Position numbers and translations under genes: made by a program. From Muricea muricata (Eukaryota > Cnidaria > Anthozoa > Malacalcyonacea > Plexauridae), in contig OY979716.1 of assembly GCA_963855995.1 (NCBI GenBank), positions 55,953,907 to 56,017,906 on the forward strand: 64,000 nucleotides of DNA. The letters run 5' to 3'. Position 1 is the first letter of the stretch. Every line of letters starts with the position of its first letter. Below, piece after piece: positions 45,817-58,502 of the stretch. Below the pieces are notes generated by a model. That model did no database searches. It was not told where the DNA came from and was given only the letters and a program-made list of their open reading frames with translations.

Positions 45817-46624
45817 TAATTTGCTAAATTGCATGCGTGGTTATGCATAAGCTAACTCAAATTAATTAATTAACAAAATAATACCATATTATATTTTCCT
45901 TATATCTAAGAAAATCCTGTCTCTAAAGTTTCTCGTCTTCTAATTAAGCTTCACCTACCATTTTTTATTCCGAAACACCTGCATTCTTGAGATGAATAGA
46001 TGTGTGCAGCTTAGCTTGCTTGTTTCCTGGTGTCATGCTTAGCACTTTTGACTTTTAATCCAAGAATCCAAATTGAAATCTTGGCAGTATATGCTATTAT
46101 TTTGTACTTTTTGCCGCTTGATTCCGTAAAAATACTTTAAACTCGTGCCCGGCTTACTTCTCAAGCGCTATTATTCTCGCCTAGTTTGGGAGAAGTCACG
46201 CTTCGGTTCCCGTACAATCCCATGATTTAGCCTATTCAAAAAGTTTGAAAACGAAGCACGATTAAACTATTTTGTTTCTGGCAAACAAATGTCCACAAGC
46301 GTGCTATTTTCTTCCGTCATACATAAAAATTTCATCACGGTTCCATTTGCGGAAATCAGACAACTTGATGTTGATATAGAAGTGTTATACCATATGATTC
46401 CTGCATTGTTGCAAATGTTCTGGTTGTTCGAAGCGCATTATTGGAAAACATACAAAAGAGAAAATACAGTATGGAACAGGCCTGTAATAAAAAGCAAGAC
46501 CGATAAAAGGAAATATACTTGAAACAAAGCATGAAAAAGTTTGACTTTCACATTTGAAACAGCGAAAACTTAATTCTTTTTATTCATCCACATGAAACTA
46601 CTACTCAATTCAAAATTACTTCCT

Positions 46625-46697
46625 TGGTCTGTGTGAGGATCGAACTCACGACATTGGCGTTATTAGCACCACGCTCTTCCTACTGAGCTAACAGACC
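46625..46697 (-). tRNA. tRNA-Ile(AAT)
   Basis: A20 form. Confidence 0.97.
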
Positions 46698-47128
46698 GAC
46701 CATTCCAAATGCTTAGATAAAACGTTATTGTTGTAATCCAAGCACTGAAAATTTTCTCTTGTTTCGTATCAATTTCACTCAGTCACAAATTCAAAACGAA
46801 TTTAAATTAGTATCAATCAATTTATGTGTAGACTTCTCGTTTTTGCAGGAGAGCCACTGCATGTGTAATAGTATTAACAGCATGTTTGCCATTTGGTATA
46901 ATTCAAACTATGGTTCTAGTACGATTACCTAATTCTAGAAAAAGTTAAAATTAGCTGGGGAAATCTGTAATGAATTTGTAGACAACCCTTCATCGAAGGT
47001 ACGACAATTACATCATCTTCTAGAACGAATTTTTCTAGAAAAAATTAATTTCTCCAGCACTGGTGAGCAATGTAGTCAATATAAACATTCTCAATAGCAA
47101 TTTTTAAAAAAGAACAAGAGGAAGAAAA

Positions 47129-47152
47129 CGTCCCTGGATGGATTTGAACCAT

Positions 47153-47185
<33 letters not shown>

Positions 47186-47202
47186 CATTGCGCCACAGAG
47201 AC
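47129..47202 (-). tRNA. tRNA-Asn(GTT)
   Basis: Same sequence as the unit 1 gene. Confidence 0.97.
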
Positions 47203-47331
47203 TTTCGCAAGATGTGAAAGTGCAGGTCACGTGCAAGATTAATCAAATGCCTTGCAAGATATGGACATATAGTTTAGACCTCAATGAACTGAAATGCTGG
47301 TGTAACTAAGCACGTGGTAAAAAAATATAAG

Positions 47332-47403
47332 TAGCAGAGAGTGGTTTCGATCCACCGACCTCTGGGTTATGGGCCCAGCACGCTTCCACTGCGCCACTCT
47401 GCT
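47332..47403 (-). tRNA. Initiator tRNA-Met(CAT)
   Basis: Same sequence as the unit 1 gene. Confidence 0.97.
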
Positions 47404-48206
47404 TGATTTGCTAAATTGCATGCGTGGTTATGCATAAGCTAACTCAAATTAATTAATTAACAAAATAATACGATATTATATTTTCGTTATATCTAAGAAA
47501 ATCCTATCTCTAATGTTTCTCGTCTTCTAATTAAGCTTCACCTACCATTTTTTATTCCGAAACACCTGCATTCTTGAGATGAATAGATGTGTGCAGCTTG
47601 CTGGTTTCCTGGTGTCATGCTTAGCACTTTTGACTTTTAATCCAAGAATCCAAATTGAAATCTTGGCAGTAAATGCTATTATTTTGTACTTTTTGCCGCT
47701 TGATTCCGTAAAAATACTTTAAACTCGTGCCCGGCTTACTTCTCAAGCGCTATTATTCTCGCCTAGTTTGGGAGAAGTCACGCTTCGGTTCCCGTACAAT
47801 CCCATGATTTAGCCTATTCAAAAAGTTTGAAAACGAAGCACGATTAAACTATTTTGTTTCTGGCAAACAAATGTCCACAAACGTGCTATTTTCTTCCGTC
47901 ATACATAAAAATTTCATCACGGTTCCATTTGCGGAAATCAGACAACTTGATGTTGATATAGAAGTGTTATACCATATGATTCCTGCATTGTTGCAAATGT
48001 TCTGGTTGTTCGAAGCGCATTATTGGAAAACATACAAAAGAGAAAATACAGTATGGAACAGGCCTGTAATAAAAAGCAAGACCGATAAAAGGAAATATAC
48101 TTGAAACAAAGCATGAAAAAGTTTGACTTTCACATTTGAAACAGCGAAAACTTAATTCTTTTTATTCATCCACACGAAACTACTACTCAATTCAAAATTA
48201 CTTCCT

Positions 48207-48279
48207 TGGTCTGTGTGAGGATCGAACTCACGACATTGGCGTTATTAGCACCACGCTCTACCTACTGAGCTAACAGACC
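48207..48279 (-). tRNA. tRNA-Ile(AAT)
   Basis: Intact U20 form. Confidence 0.97.
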
Positions 48280-48710
48280 GACCATTCCAAATGCTTAGAT
48301 AAAACGTTATTGTTGTAATCCAAGCACTGAAAATTTTCTCTTGTTTCGTATCAATTTCACTCAGTCACAAATTCAAAACGAATTTGAATTAGTATCAATC
48401 AATTTATGTGTAGACTTCTCGTTTTTGCAGGAGAGCCACTGCATGTGTAATAGTATTAACAGCATGTTTGCCATTTGGTATAATTCAAACTATGGTTCTA
48501 GTACGATTACCTAATTCTAGAAAAAGTTAAAATTAGCTGGGGAAATCTGTAATGAATTTGTAGACAACCCTTCATCGAAGGTACGACAATTACATCATCT
48601 TCTAGAACGAATTCTTCTAGAAAAAATTAATTTCTCCAGCACTGGTGAGCAATGTAGTCAATATAACCATTCTCAATAGCAATTTTTAAAAAAGAACAAG
48701 AGGAAGAAAA

Positions 48711-48734
48711 CGTCCCTGGATGGATTTGAACCAT

Positions 48735-48767
<33 letters not shown>

Positions 48768-48784
48768 CATTGCGCCACAGAGAC
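48711..48784 (-). tRNA. tRNA-Asn(GTT)
   Basis: Same sequence as the unit 1 gene. Confidence 0.97.
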
Positions 48785-48913
48785 TTTCGCAAGATGTGAA
48801 AGTGCAGGTCACGTGCAAGATTAATCAAATGCCTTGCAAGATATGGACATATAGTTTAGACCTCAATGAACTGAAATGCTGGTGTAACTAAGCACGTGGT
48901 AAAAAAATTTAAG

Positions 48914-48985
48914 TAGCAGAGAGTGATTTCGATCCACCGACCTCTGGGTTATGGGCCCAGCACGCTTCCACTGCGCCACTCTGCT
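48914..48985 (-). tRNA. Initiator tRNA-Met(CAT), C61U
   Basis: T-stem C61U allele as in unit 9. Confidence 0.9.
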
Positions 48986-49793
48986 TAATTTGCTAAATTG
49001 CATGCGTGGTTATGCATAAGCTAACTCAAATTAATTAATTAACAAAATAATACGATATTATATTTTCCTTATATCTAAGAAAATCCTGTCTCTAAAGTTT
49101 CTCGTCTTCTAATTAAGCTTCACCTACCATTTTTTATTCCGAAACACCTGCATTCTTGAGATGAATAGATGTGTGCAGCTTAGCTTGCTGGTTTCCTGGT
49201 GTCATGCTTAGCACTTTTGACTTTTAATCCAAGAATCCAAATTGAAATCTTGGCAGTAAATGCTATTATTTTGTACTTTTTGCCGCTTGATTCCGTAAAA
49301 ATACTTTAAACTCGTGCCCGGCTTACTTCTCAAGCGCTATTATTCTCGCCTAGTTTGGGAGAAGTCACGCTTCGGTTCCCGTACAATCCCATGATTTAGC
49401 CTATTCAAAAAGTTTGAAAACGAAGCACGATTAAACTATTTTGTTTCTGGCAAACAAATGTCCACAAACGTGCTATTTTCTTCCGTCATACATAAAAATT
49501 TCATCACGGTTCCATTTGCGGAAATCAGACAACTTGATGTTGATATAGAAGTGTTATACCATATGATTCCTGCATTGTTGCAAATGTTCTGGTTGTTCGA
49601 AGCGCATTATTGGAAAACATACAAAAGAGAAAATACAGTATGGAACAGGCCTGTAATAAAAAGCAAGACCGATAAAAGGAAATATACTTGAAACAAAGCA
49701 TGAAAAAGTTTGACTTTCACATTTGAAACAGCGAAAACTTAATTCTTTTTATTCATCCACACGAAACTACTACTCAATTCAAAATTACTTCCT

Positions 49794-49866
49794 TGGTCTG
49801 TGTGAGGATCGAACTCACGACATTGGCGTTATTAGCACCACGCTCTACCTACTGAGCTAACAGACC
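49794..49866 (-). tRNA. tRNA-Ile(AAT)
   Basis: Intact U20 form. Confidence 0.97.
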
Positions 49867-50297
49867 GACCATTCCAAATGCTTAGATAAAACGTTATTGT
49901 TGTAATCCAAGCACTGAAAATTTTCTCTTGTTTCGTATCAATTTCACTCAGTCACAAATTCAAAACGAATTTGAATTAGTATCAATCAATTTATGTGTAG
50001 ACTTCTCGTTTTTGCAGGAGAGCCACTGCATGTGTAATAGTATTAACAGCATGTTTGCCATTTGGTATAATTCAAACTATGGTTCTAGTACGATTACCTA
50101 ATTCTAGAAAAAGTTAAAATTAGCTGGGGAAATCTGTAATGAATTTGTAGACAACCCTTCATCGAAGGTACGACAATTACATCATCTTCTAGAACGAATT
50201 CTTCTAGAAAAAATTAATTTCTCCAGCACTGGTGAGCAATGTAGTCAATATAACCATTCTCAATAGCAATTTTTAAAAAAGAACAAGAGGAAGAAAA

Positions 50298-50321
50298 CGT
50301 CCCTAGATGGATTTGAACCAT

Positions 50322-50354
<33 letters not shown>

Positions 50355-50371
50355 CATTGCGCCACAGAGAC
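50298..50371 (-). tRNA. tRNA-Asn(GTT), G7-U66 wobble
   Basis: C66U as in unit 10. Confidence 0.95.
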
Positions 50372-50500
50372 TTTCGCAAGATGTGAAAGTGCAGGTCACG
50401 TGCAAGATTAATCAAATGCCTTGCAAGATATGGACATATAGTTTAGACCTCAATGAACTGAAATGCTGGTGTAACTAAGCACGTGGTAAAAAAATTTAAG

Positions 50501-50572
50501 TAGCAGAGAGTGGTTTCGATCCACCGACCTCTGGGTTATGGGCCCAGCACGCTTCCACTGCGCCACTCTGCT
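50501..50572 (-). tRNA. Initiator tRNA-Met(CAT)
   Basis: Same sequence as the unit 1 gene. Confidence 0.97.
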
Positions 50573-51380
50573 TAATTTGCTAAATTGCATGCGTGGTTAT
50601 GCATAAGCTAACTCAAATTAATTAATTAACAAAATAATACCATATTATATTTTCCTTATATCTAAGAAAATCCTGTCTCTAAAGTTTCTCGTCTTCTAAT
50701 TAAGCTTCACCTACCATTTTTTATTCCGAAACACCTGCATTCTTGAGATGAATAGATGTGTGCAGCTTAGCTTGCTTGTTTCCTGGTGTCATGCTTAGCA
50801 CTTTTGACTTTTAATCCAAGAATCCAAATTGAAATCTTGGCAGTATATGCTATTATTTTGTACTTTTTGCCGCTTGATTCCGTAAAAATACTTTAAACTC
50901 GTGCCCGGCTTACTTCTCAAGCGCTATTATTCTCGCCTAGTTTGGGAGAAGTCACGCTTCGGTTCCCGTACAATCCCATGATTTAGCCTATTCAAAAAGT
51001 TTGAAAACGAAGCACGATTAAACTATTTTGTTTCTGGCAAACAAATGTCCACAAGCGTGCTATTTTCTTCCGTCATACATAAAAATTTCATCACGGTTCC
51101 ATTTGCGGAAATCAGACAACTTGATGTTGATATAGAAGTGTTATACCATATGATTCCTGCATTGTTGCAAATGTTCTGGTTGTTCGAAGCGCATTATTGG
51201 AAAACATACAAAAGAGAAAATACAGTATGGAACAGGCCTGTAATAAAAAGCAAGACCGATAAAAGGAAATATACTTGAAACAAAGCATGAAAAAGTTTGA
51301 CTTTCACATTTGAAACAGCGAAAACTTAATTCTTTTTATTCATCCACATGAAACTACTACTCAATTCAAAATTACTTCCT

Positions 51381-51453
51381 TGGTCTGTGTGAGGATCGAA
51401 CTCACGACATTGGCGTTATTAGCACCACGCTCTTCCTACTGAGCTAACAGACC
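51381..51453 (-). tRNA. tRNA-Ile(AAT)
   Basis: A20 form. Confidence 0.97.
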
Positions 51454-51884
51454 GACCATTCCAAATGCTTAGATAAAACGTTATTGTTGTAATCCAAGCA
51501 CTGAAAATTTTCTCTTGTTTCGTATCAATTTCACTCAGTCACAAATTCAAAACGAATTTAAATTAGTATCAATCAATTTATGTGTAGACTTCTCGTTTTT
51601 GCAGGAGAGCCACTGCATGTGTAATAGTATTAACAGCATGTTTGCCATTTGGTATAATTCAAACTATGGTTCTAGTACGATTACCTAATTCTAGAAAAAG
51701 TTAAAATTAGCTGGGGAAATCTGTAATGAATTTGTAGACAACCCTTCATCGAAGGTACGACAATTACATCATCTTCTAGAACGAATTTTTCTAGAAAAAA
51801 TTAATTTCTCCAGCACTGGTGAGCAATGTAGTCAATATAAACATTCTCAATAGCAATTTTTAAAAAAGAACAAGAGGAAGAAAA

Positions 51885-51908
51885 CGTCCCTGGATGGATT
51901 TGAACCAT

Positions 51909-51941
<33 letters not shown>

Positions 51942-51958
51942 CATTGCGCCACAGAGAC
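51885..51958 (-). tRNA. tRNA-Asn(GTT)
   Basis: Same sequence as the unit 1 gene. Confidence 0.97.
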
Positions 51959-52087
51959 TTTCGCAAGATGTGAAAGTGCAGGTCACGTGCAAGATTAATC
52001 AAATGCCTTGCAAGATATGGACATATAGTTTAGACCTCAATGAACTGAAATGCTGGTGTAACTAAGCACGTGGTAAAAAAATTTAAG

Positions 52088-52159
52088 TAGCAGAGAGTGG
52101 TTTCGATCCACCGACCTCTGGGTTATGGGCCCAGCACGCTTCCACTGCGCCACTCTGCT
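52088..52159 (-). tRNA. Initiator tRNA-Met(CAT)
   Basis: Same sequence as the unit 1 gene. Confidence 0.97.
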
Positions 52160-52967
52160 TAATTTGCTAAATTGCATGCGTGGTTATGCATAAGCTAACT
52201 CAAATTAATTAATTAACAAAATAATACCATATTATATTTTCCTTATATCTAAGAAAATCCTGTCTCTAAAGTTTCTCGTCTTCTAATTAAGCTTCACCTA
52301 CCATTTTTTATTCCGAAACACCTGCATTCTTGAGATGAATAGATGTGTGCAGCTTAGCTTGCTTGTTTCCTGGTGTCATGCTTAGCACTTTTGACTTTTA
52401 ATCCAAGAATCCAAATTGAAATCTTGGCAGTATATGCTATTATTTTGTACTTTTTGCCGCTTGATTCCGTAAAAATACTTTAAACTCGTGCCCGGCTTAC
52501 TTCTCAAGCGCTATTATTCTCGCCTAGTTTGGGAGAAGTCACGCTTCGGTTCCCGTACAATCCCATGATTTAGCCTATTCAAAAAGTTTGAAAACGAAGC
52601 ACGATTAAACTATTTTGTTTCTGGCAAACAAATGTCCACAAGCGTGCTATTTTCTTCCGTCATACATAAAAATTTCATCACGGTTCCATTTGCGGAAATC
52701 AGACAACTTGATGTTGATATAGAAGTGTTATACCATATGATTCCTGCATTGTTGCAAATGTTCTGGTTGTTCGAAGCGCATTATTGGAAAACATACAAAA
52801 GAGAAAATACAGTATGGAACAGGCCTGTAATAAAAAGCAAGACCGATAAAAGGAAATATACTTGAAACAAAGCATGAAAAAGTTTGACTTTCACATTTGA
52901 AACAGCGAAAACTTAATTCTTTTTATACATTTACATGAAACTACTACTCAATTCAAAATTACTTCCT

Positions 52968-53040
52968 TGGTCTGTGTGAGGATCGAACTCACGACATTGG
53001 CGTTATTAGCACCACGCTCTTCCTACTGAGCTAACAGACC
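52968..53040 (-). tRNA. tRNA-Ile(AAT)
   Basis: A20 form. Confidence 0.97.
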
Positions 53041-53471
53041 GACCATTCCAAATGCTTAGATAAAACGTTATTGTTGTAATCCAAGCACTGAAAATTTTCT
53101 CTTGTTTCGTATCAATTTCACTCAGTCACAAATTCAAAACGAATTTAAATTAGTATCAATCAATTTATGTGTAGACTTCTCGTTTTTGCAGGAGAGCCAC
53201 TGCATGTGTAATAGTATTAACAGCATGTTTGCCATTTGGTATAATTCAAACTATGGTTCTAGTACGATTACCTAATTCTAGAAAAAGTTAAAATTAGCTG
53301 GGGAAATCTGTAATGAATTTGTAGACAACCCTTCATCGAAGGTACGACAATTACATCATCTTCTAGAACGAATTTTTCTAGAAAAAATTAATTTCTCCAG
53401 CACTGGTGAGCAATGTAGTCAATATAAACATTCTCAATAGCAATTTTTAAAAAAGAACAAGAGGAAGAAAA

Positions 53472-53495
53472 CGTCCCTGGATGGATTTGAACCAT

Positions 53496-53528
<33 letters not shown>

Positions 53529-53545
53529 CATTGCGCCACAGAGAC
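53472..53545 (-). tRNA. tRNA-Asn(GTT)
   Basis: Same sequence as the unit 1 gene. Confidence 0.97.
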
Positions 53546-53674
53546 TTTCGCAAGATGTGAAAGTGCAGGTCACGTGCAAGATTAATCAAATGCCTTGCAA
53601 GATATGGACATATAGTTTAGACCTCAATGAACTGAAATGCTGGTGTAACTAAGCACGTGGTAAAAAAATATAAG

Positions 53675-53746
53675 TAGCAGAGAGTGGTTTCGATCCACCG
53701 ACCTCTGGGTTATGGGCCCAGCACGCTTCCACTGCGCCACTCTGCT
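53675..53746 (-). tRNA. Initiator tRNA-Met(CAT)
   Basis: Same sequence as the unit 1 gene. Confidence 0.97.
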
Positions 53747-54549
53747 TGATTTGCTAAATTGCATGCGTGGTTATGCATAAGCTAACTCAAATTAATTAAT
53801 TAACAAAATAATACGATATTATATTTTCGTTATATCTAAGAAAATCCTATCTCTAATGTTTCTCGTCTTCTAATTAAGCTTCACCTACCATTTTTTATTC
53901 CGAAACACCTGCATTCTTGAGATGAATAGATGTGTGCAGCTTGCTGGTTTCCTGGTGTCATGCTTAGCACTTTTGACTTTTAATCCAAGAATCCAAATTG
54001 AAATCTTGGCAGTAAATGCTATTATTTTGTACTTTTTGCCGCTTGATTCCGTAAAAATACTTTAAACTCGTGCCCGGCTTACTTCTCAAGCGCTATTATT
54101 CTCGCCTAGTTTGGGAGAAGTCACGCTTCGGTTCCCGTACAATCCCATGATTTAGCCTATTCAAAAAGTTTGAAAACGAAGCACGATTAAACTATTTTGT
54201 TTCTGGCAAACAAATGTCCACAAACGTGCTATTTTCTTCCGTCATACATAAAAATTTCATCACGGTTCCATTTGCGGAAATCAGACAACTTGATGTTGAT
54301 ATAGAAGTGTTATACCATATGATTCCTGCATTGTTGCAAATGTTCTGGTTGTTCGAAGCGCATTATTGGAAAACATACAAAAGAGAAAATACAGTATGGA
54401 ACAGGCCTGTAATAAAAAGCAAGACCGATAAAAGGAAATATACTTGAAACAAAGCATGAAAAAGTTTGACTTTCACATTTGAAACAGCGAAAACTTAATT
54501 CTTTTTATTCATCCACACGAAACTACTACTCAATTCAAAATTACTTCCT

Positions 54550-54622
54550 TGGTCTGTGTGAGGATCGAACTCACGACATTGGCGTTATTAACACCACGCT
54601 CTACCTACTGAGCTAACAGACC
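54550..54622 (-). tRNA. tRNA-Ile(AAT), C32U
   Basis: Position 32 of the anticodon loop is U instead of C (loop TTAATAA), seen only here. The anticodon is unchanged and a pyrimidine at 32 is normal, so it should work. Confidence 0.95.
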
Positions 54623-55053
54623 GACCATTCCAAATGCTTAGATAAAACGTTATTGTTGTAATCCAAGCACTGAAAATTTTCTCTTGTTTCGTATCAATTT
54701 CACTCAGTCACAAATTCAAAACGAATTTGAATTAGTATCAATCAATTTATGTGTAGACTTCTCGTTTTTGCAGGAGAGCCACTGCATGTGTAATAGTATT
54801 AACAGCATGTTTGCCATTTGGTATAATTCAAACTATGGTTCTAGTACGATTACCTAATTCTAGAAAAAGTTAAAATTAGCTGGGGAAATCTGTAATGAAT
54901 TTGTAGACAACCCTTCATCGAAGGTACGACAATTACATCATCTTCTAGAACGAATTCTTCTAGAAAAAATTAATTTCTCCAGCACTGGTGAGCAATGTAG
55001 TCAATATAACCATTCTCAATAGCAATTTTTAAAAAAGAACAAGAGGAAGAAAA

Positions 55054-55077
55054 CGTCCCTGGATGGATTTGAACCAT

Positions 55078-55110
<33 letters not shown>

Positions 55111-55127
55111 CATTGCGCCACAGAGAC
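55054..55127 (-). tRNA. tRNA-Asn(GTT)
   Basis: Same sequence as the unit 1 gene. Confidence 0.97.
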
Positions 55128-55256
55128 TTTCGCAAGATGTGAAAGTGCAGGTCACGTGCAAGATTAATCAAATGCCTTGCAAGATATGGACATATAGTTT
55201 AGACCTCAATGAACTGAAATGCTGGTGTAACTAAGCACGTGGTAAAAAAATTTAAG

Positions 55257-55328
55257 TAGCAGAGAGTGATTTCGATCCACCGACCTCTGGGTTATGGGCC
55301 CAGCACGCTTCCACTGCGCCACTCTGCT
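55257..55328 (-). tRNA. Initiator tRNA-Met(CAT), C61U
   Basis: T-stem C61U allele as in unit 9. Confidence 0.9.
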
Positions 55329-56136
55329 TAATTTGCTAAATTGCATGCGTGGTTATGCATAAGCTAACTCAAATTAATTAATTAACAAAATAATACGATA
55401 TTATATTTTCCTTATATCTAAGAAAATCCTGTCTCTAAAGTTTCTCGTCTTCTAATTAAGCTTCACCTACCATTTTTTATTCCGAAACACCTGCATTCTT
55501 GAGATGAATAGATGTGTGCAGCTTAGCTTGCTGGTTTCCTGGTGTCATGCTTAGCACTTTTGACTTTTAATCCAAGAATCCAAATTGAAATCTTGGCAGT
55601 AAATGCTATTATTTTGTACTTTTTGCCGCTTGATTCCGTAAAAATACTTTAAACTCGTGCCCGGCTTACTTCTCAAGCGCTATTATTCTCGCCTAGTTTG
55701 GGAGAAGTCACGCTTCGGTTCCCGTACAATCCCATGATTTAGCCTATTCAAAAAGTTTGAAAACGAAGCACGATTAAACTATTTTGTTTCTGGCAAACAA
55801 ATGTCCACAAACGTGCTATTTTCTTCCGTCATACATAAAAATTTCATCACGGTTCCATTTGCGGAAATCAGACAACTTGATGTTGATATAGAAGTGTTAT
55901 ACCATATGATTCCTGCATTGTTGCAAATGTTCTGGTTGTTCGAAGCGCATTATTGGAAAACATACAAAAGAGAAAATACAGTATGGAACAGGCCTGTAAT
56001 AAAAAGCAAGACCGATAAAAGGAAATATACTTGAAACAAAGCATGAAAAAGTTTGACTTTCACATTTGAAACAGCGAAAACTTAATTCTTTTTATTCATC
56101 CACACGAAACTACTACTCAATTCAAAATTACTTCCT

Positions 56137-56209
56137 TGGTCTGTGTGAGGATCGAACTCACGACATTGGCGTTATTAGCACCACGCTCTACCTACTGAGC
56201 TAACAGACC
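56137..56209 (-). tRNA. tRNA-Ile(AAT)
   Basis: Intact U20 form. Confidence 0.97.
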
Positions 56210-56640
56210 GACCATTCCAAATGCTTAGATAAAACGTTATTGTTGTAATCCAAGCACTGAAAATTTTCTCTTGTTTCGTATCAATTTCACTCAGTCACAA
56301 ATTCAAAACGAATTTGAATTAGTATCAATCAATTTATGTGTAGACTTCTCGTTTTTGCAGGAGAGCCACTGCATGTGTAATAGTATTAACAGCATGTTTG
56401 CCATTTGGTATAATTCAAACTATGGTTCTAGTACGATTACCTAATTCTAGAAAAAGTTAAAATTAGCTGGGGAAATCTGTAATGAATTTGTAGACAACCC
56501 TTCATCGAAGGTACGACAATTACATCATCTTCTAGAACGAATTCTTCTAGAAAAAATTAATTTCTCCAGCACTGGTGAGCAATGTAGTCAATATAACCAT
56601 TCTCAATAGCAATTTTTAAAAAAGAACAAGAGGAAGAAAA

Positions 56641-56664
56641 CGTCCCTGGATGGATTTGAACCAT

Positions 56665-56697
<33 letters not shown>

Positions 56698-56714
56698 CAT
56701 TGCGCCACAGAGAC
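56641..56714 (-). tRNA. tRNA-Asn(GTT)
   Basis: Same sequence as the unit 1 gene. Confidence 0.97.
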
Positions 56715-56843
56715 TTTCGCAAGATGTGAAAGTGCAGGTCACGTGCAAGATTAATCAAATGCCTTGCAAGATATGGACATATAGTTTAGACCTCAATGAA
56801 CTGAAATGCTGGTGTAACTAAGCACGTGGTAAAAAAATTTAAG

Positions 56844-56915
56844 TAGCAGAGAGTGATTTCGATCCACCGACCTCTGGGTTATGGGCCCAGCACGCTTCCA
56901 CTGCGCCACTCTGCT
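56844..56915 (-). tRNA. Initiator tRNA-Met(CAT), C61U
   Basis: T-stem C61U allele as in unit 9. Confidence 0.9.
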
Positions 56916-57723
56916 TAATTTGCTAAATTGCATGCGTGGTTATGCATAAGCTAACTCAAATTAATTAATTAACAAAATAATACGATATTATATTTTCCTT
57001 ATATCTAAGAAAATCCTGTCTCTAAAGTTTCTCGTCTTCTAATTAAGCTTCACCTACCATTTTTTATTCCGAAACACCTGCATTCTTGAGATGAATAGAT
57101 GTGTGCAGCTTAGCTTGCTGGTTTCCTGGTGTCATGCTTAGCACTTTTGACTTTTAATCCAAGAATCCAAATTGAAATCTTGGCAGTAAATGCTATTATT
57201 TTGTACTTTTTGCCGCTTGATTCCGTAAAAATACTTTAAACTCGTGCCCGGCTTACTTCTCAAGCGCTATTATTCTCGCCTAGTTTGGGAGAAGTCACGC
57301 TTCGGTTCCCGTACAATCCCATGATTTAGCCTATTCAAAAAGTTTGAAAACGAAGCACGATTAAACTATTTTGTTTCTGGCAAACAAATGTCCACAAACG
57401 TGCTATTTTCTTCCGTCATACATAAAAATTTCATCACGGTTCCATTTGCGGAAATCAGACAACTTGATGTTGATATAGAAGTGTTATACCATATGATTCC
57501 TGCATTGTTGCAAATGTTCTGGTTGTTCGAAGCGCATTATTGGAAAACATACAAAAGAGAAAATACAGTATGGAACAGGCCTGTAATAAAAAGCAAGACC
57601 GATAAAAGGAAATATACTTGAAACAAAGCATGAAAAAGTTTGACTTTCACATTTGAAACAGCGAAAACTTAATTCTTTTTATTCATCCACACGAAACTAC
57701 TACTCAATTCAAAATTACTTCCT

Positions 57724-57796
57724 TGGTCTGTGTGAGGATCGAACTCACGACATTGGCGTTATTAGCACCACGCTCTACCTACTGAGCTAACAGACC
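57724..57796 (-). tRNA. tRNA-Ile(AAT)
   Basis: Intact U20 form. Confidence 0.97.
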
Positions 57797-58227
57797 GACC
57801 ATTCCAAATGCTTAGATAAAACGTTATTGTTGTAATCCAAGCACTGAAAATTTTCTCTTGTTTCGTATCAATTTCACTCAGTCACAAATTCAAAACGAAT
57901 TTGAATTAGTATCAATCAATTTATGTGTAGACTTCTCGTTTTTGCAGGAGAGCCACTGCATGTGTAATAGTATTAACAGCATGTTTGCCATTTGGTATAA
58001 TTCAAACTATGGTTCTAGTACGATTACCTAATTCTAGAAAAAGTTAAAATTAGCTGGGGAAATCTGTAATGAATTTGTAGACAACCCTTCATCGAAGGTA
58101 CGACAATTACATCATCTTCTAGAACGAATTCTTCTAGAAAAAATTAATTTCTCCAGCACTGGTGAGCAATGTAGTCAATATAACCATTCTCAATAGCAAT
58201 TTTTAAAAAAGAACAAGAGGAAGAAAA

Positions 58228-58251
58228 CGTCCCTAGATGGATTTGAACCAT

Positions 58252-58284
<33 letters not shown>

Positions 58285-58301
58285 CATTGCGCCACAGAGA
58301 C
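58228..58301 (-). tRNA. tRNA-Asn(GTT), G7-U66 wobble
   Basis: C66U as in unit 10. Confidence 0.95.
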
Positions 58302-58430
58302 TTTCGCAAGATGTGAAAGTGCAGGTCACGTGCAAGATTAATCAAATGCCTTGCAAGATATGGACATATAGTTTAGACCTCAATGAACTGAAATGCTGGT
58401 GTAACTAAGCACGTGGTAAAAAAATTTAAG

Positions 58431-58502
58431 TAGCAGAGAGTGGTTTCGATCCACCGACCTCTGGGTTATGGGCCCAGCACGCTTCCACTGCGCCACTCTG
58501 CT
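58431..58502 (-). tRNA. Initiator tRNA-Met(CAT)
   Basis: Same sequence as the unit 1 gene. Confidence 0.97.

Larger units (their letters stand above)
44397..45983. repeat. Repeat unit 29 (type L, 1,587 bp)
   Basis: Found once: ATTCTGGCCTAG in the conserved block, ACTTTTTTGG as in type F but a normal AAT anticodon, AATGTGTAG, and ATACCATATTA as in G and H. Confidence 0.97.
45984..47570. repeat. Repeat unit 30 (type I2, 1,587 bp)
   Basis: Type I tail (ATAAG, TTCGTTATATC, CTATCTCTAATG) but CATCCACATG instead of the ATACATTTACATG of type I. Confidence 0.97.
47571..49152. repeat. Repeat unit 31 (type J', 1,582 bp)
   Basis: Same markers as unit 21. Confidence 0.97.
49153..50739. repeat. Repeat unit 32 (type G, 1,587 bp)
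   Basis: Same markers as unit 10; here G follows J' directly, without an F or F' unit between. Confidence 0.97.
50740..52326. repeat. Repeat unit 33 (type H, 1,587 bp)
   Basis: Same markers as unit 11. Confidence 0.97.
52327..53913. repeat. Repeat unit 34 (type I, 1,587 bp)
   Basis: Same markers as units 12 and 20. Confidence 0.97.
53914..55495. repeat. Repeat unit 35 (type J', 1,582 bp)
   Basis: Same markers as unit 21, plus one private change in tRNA-Ile. Confidence 0.97.
55496..57082. repeat. Repeat unit 36 (type F', 1,587 bp)
   Basis: Same markers as unit 22. Confidence 0.97.
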
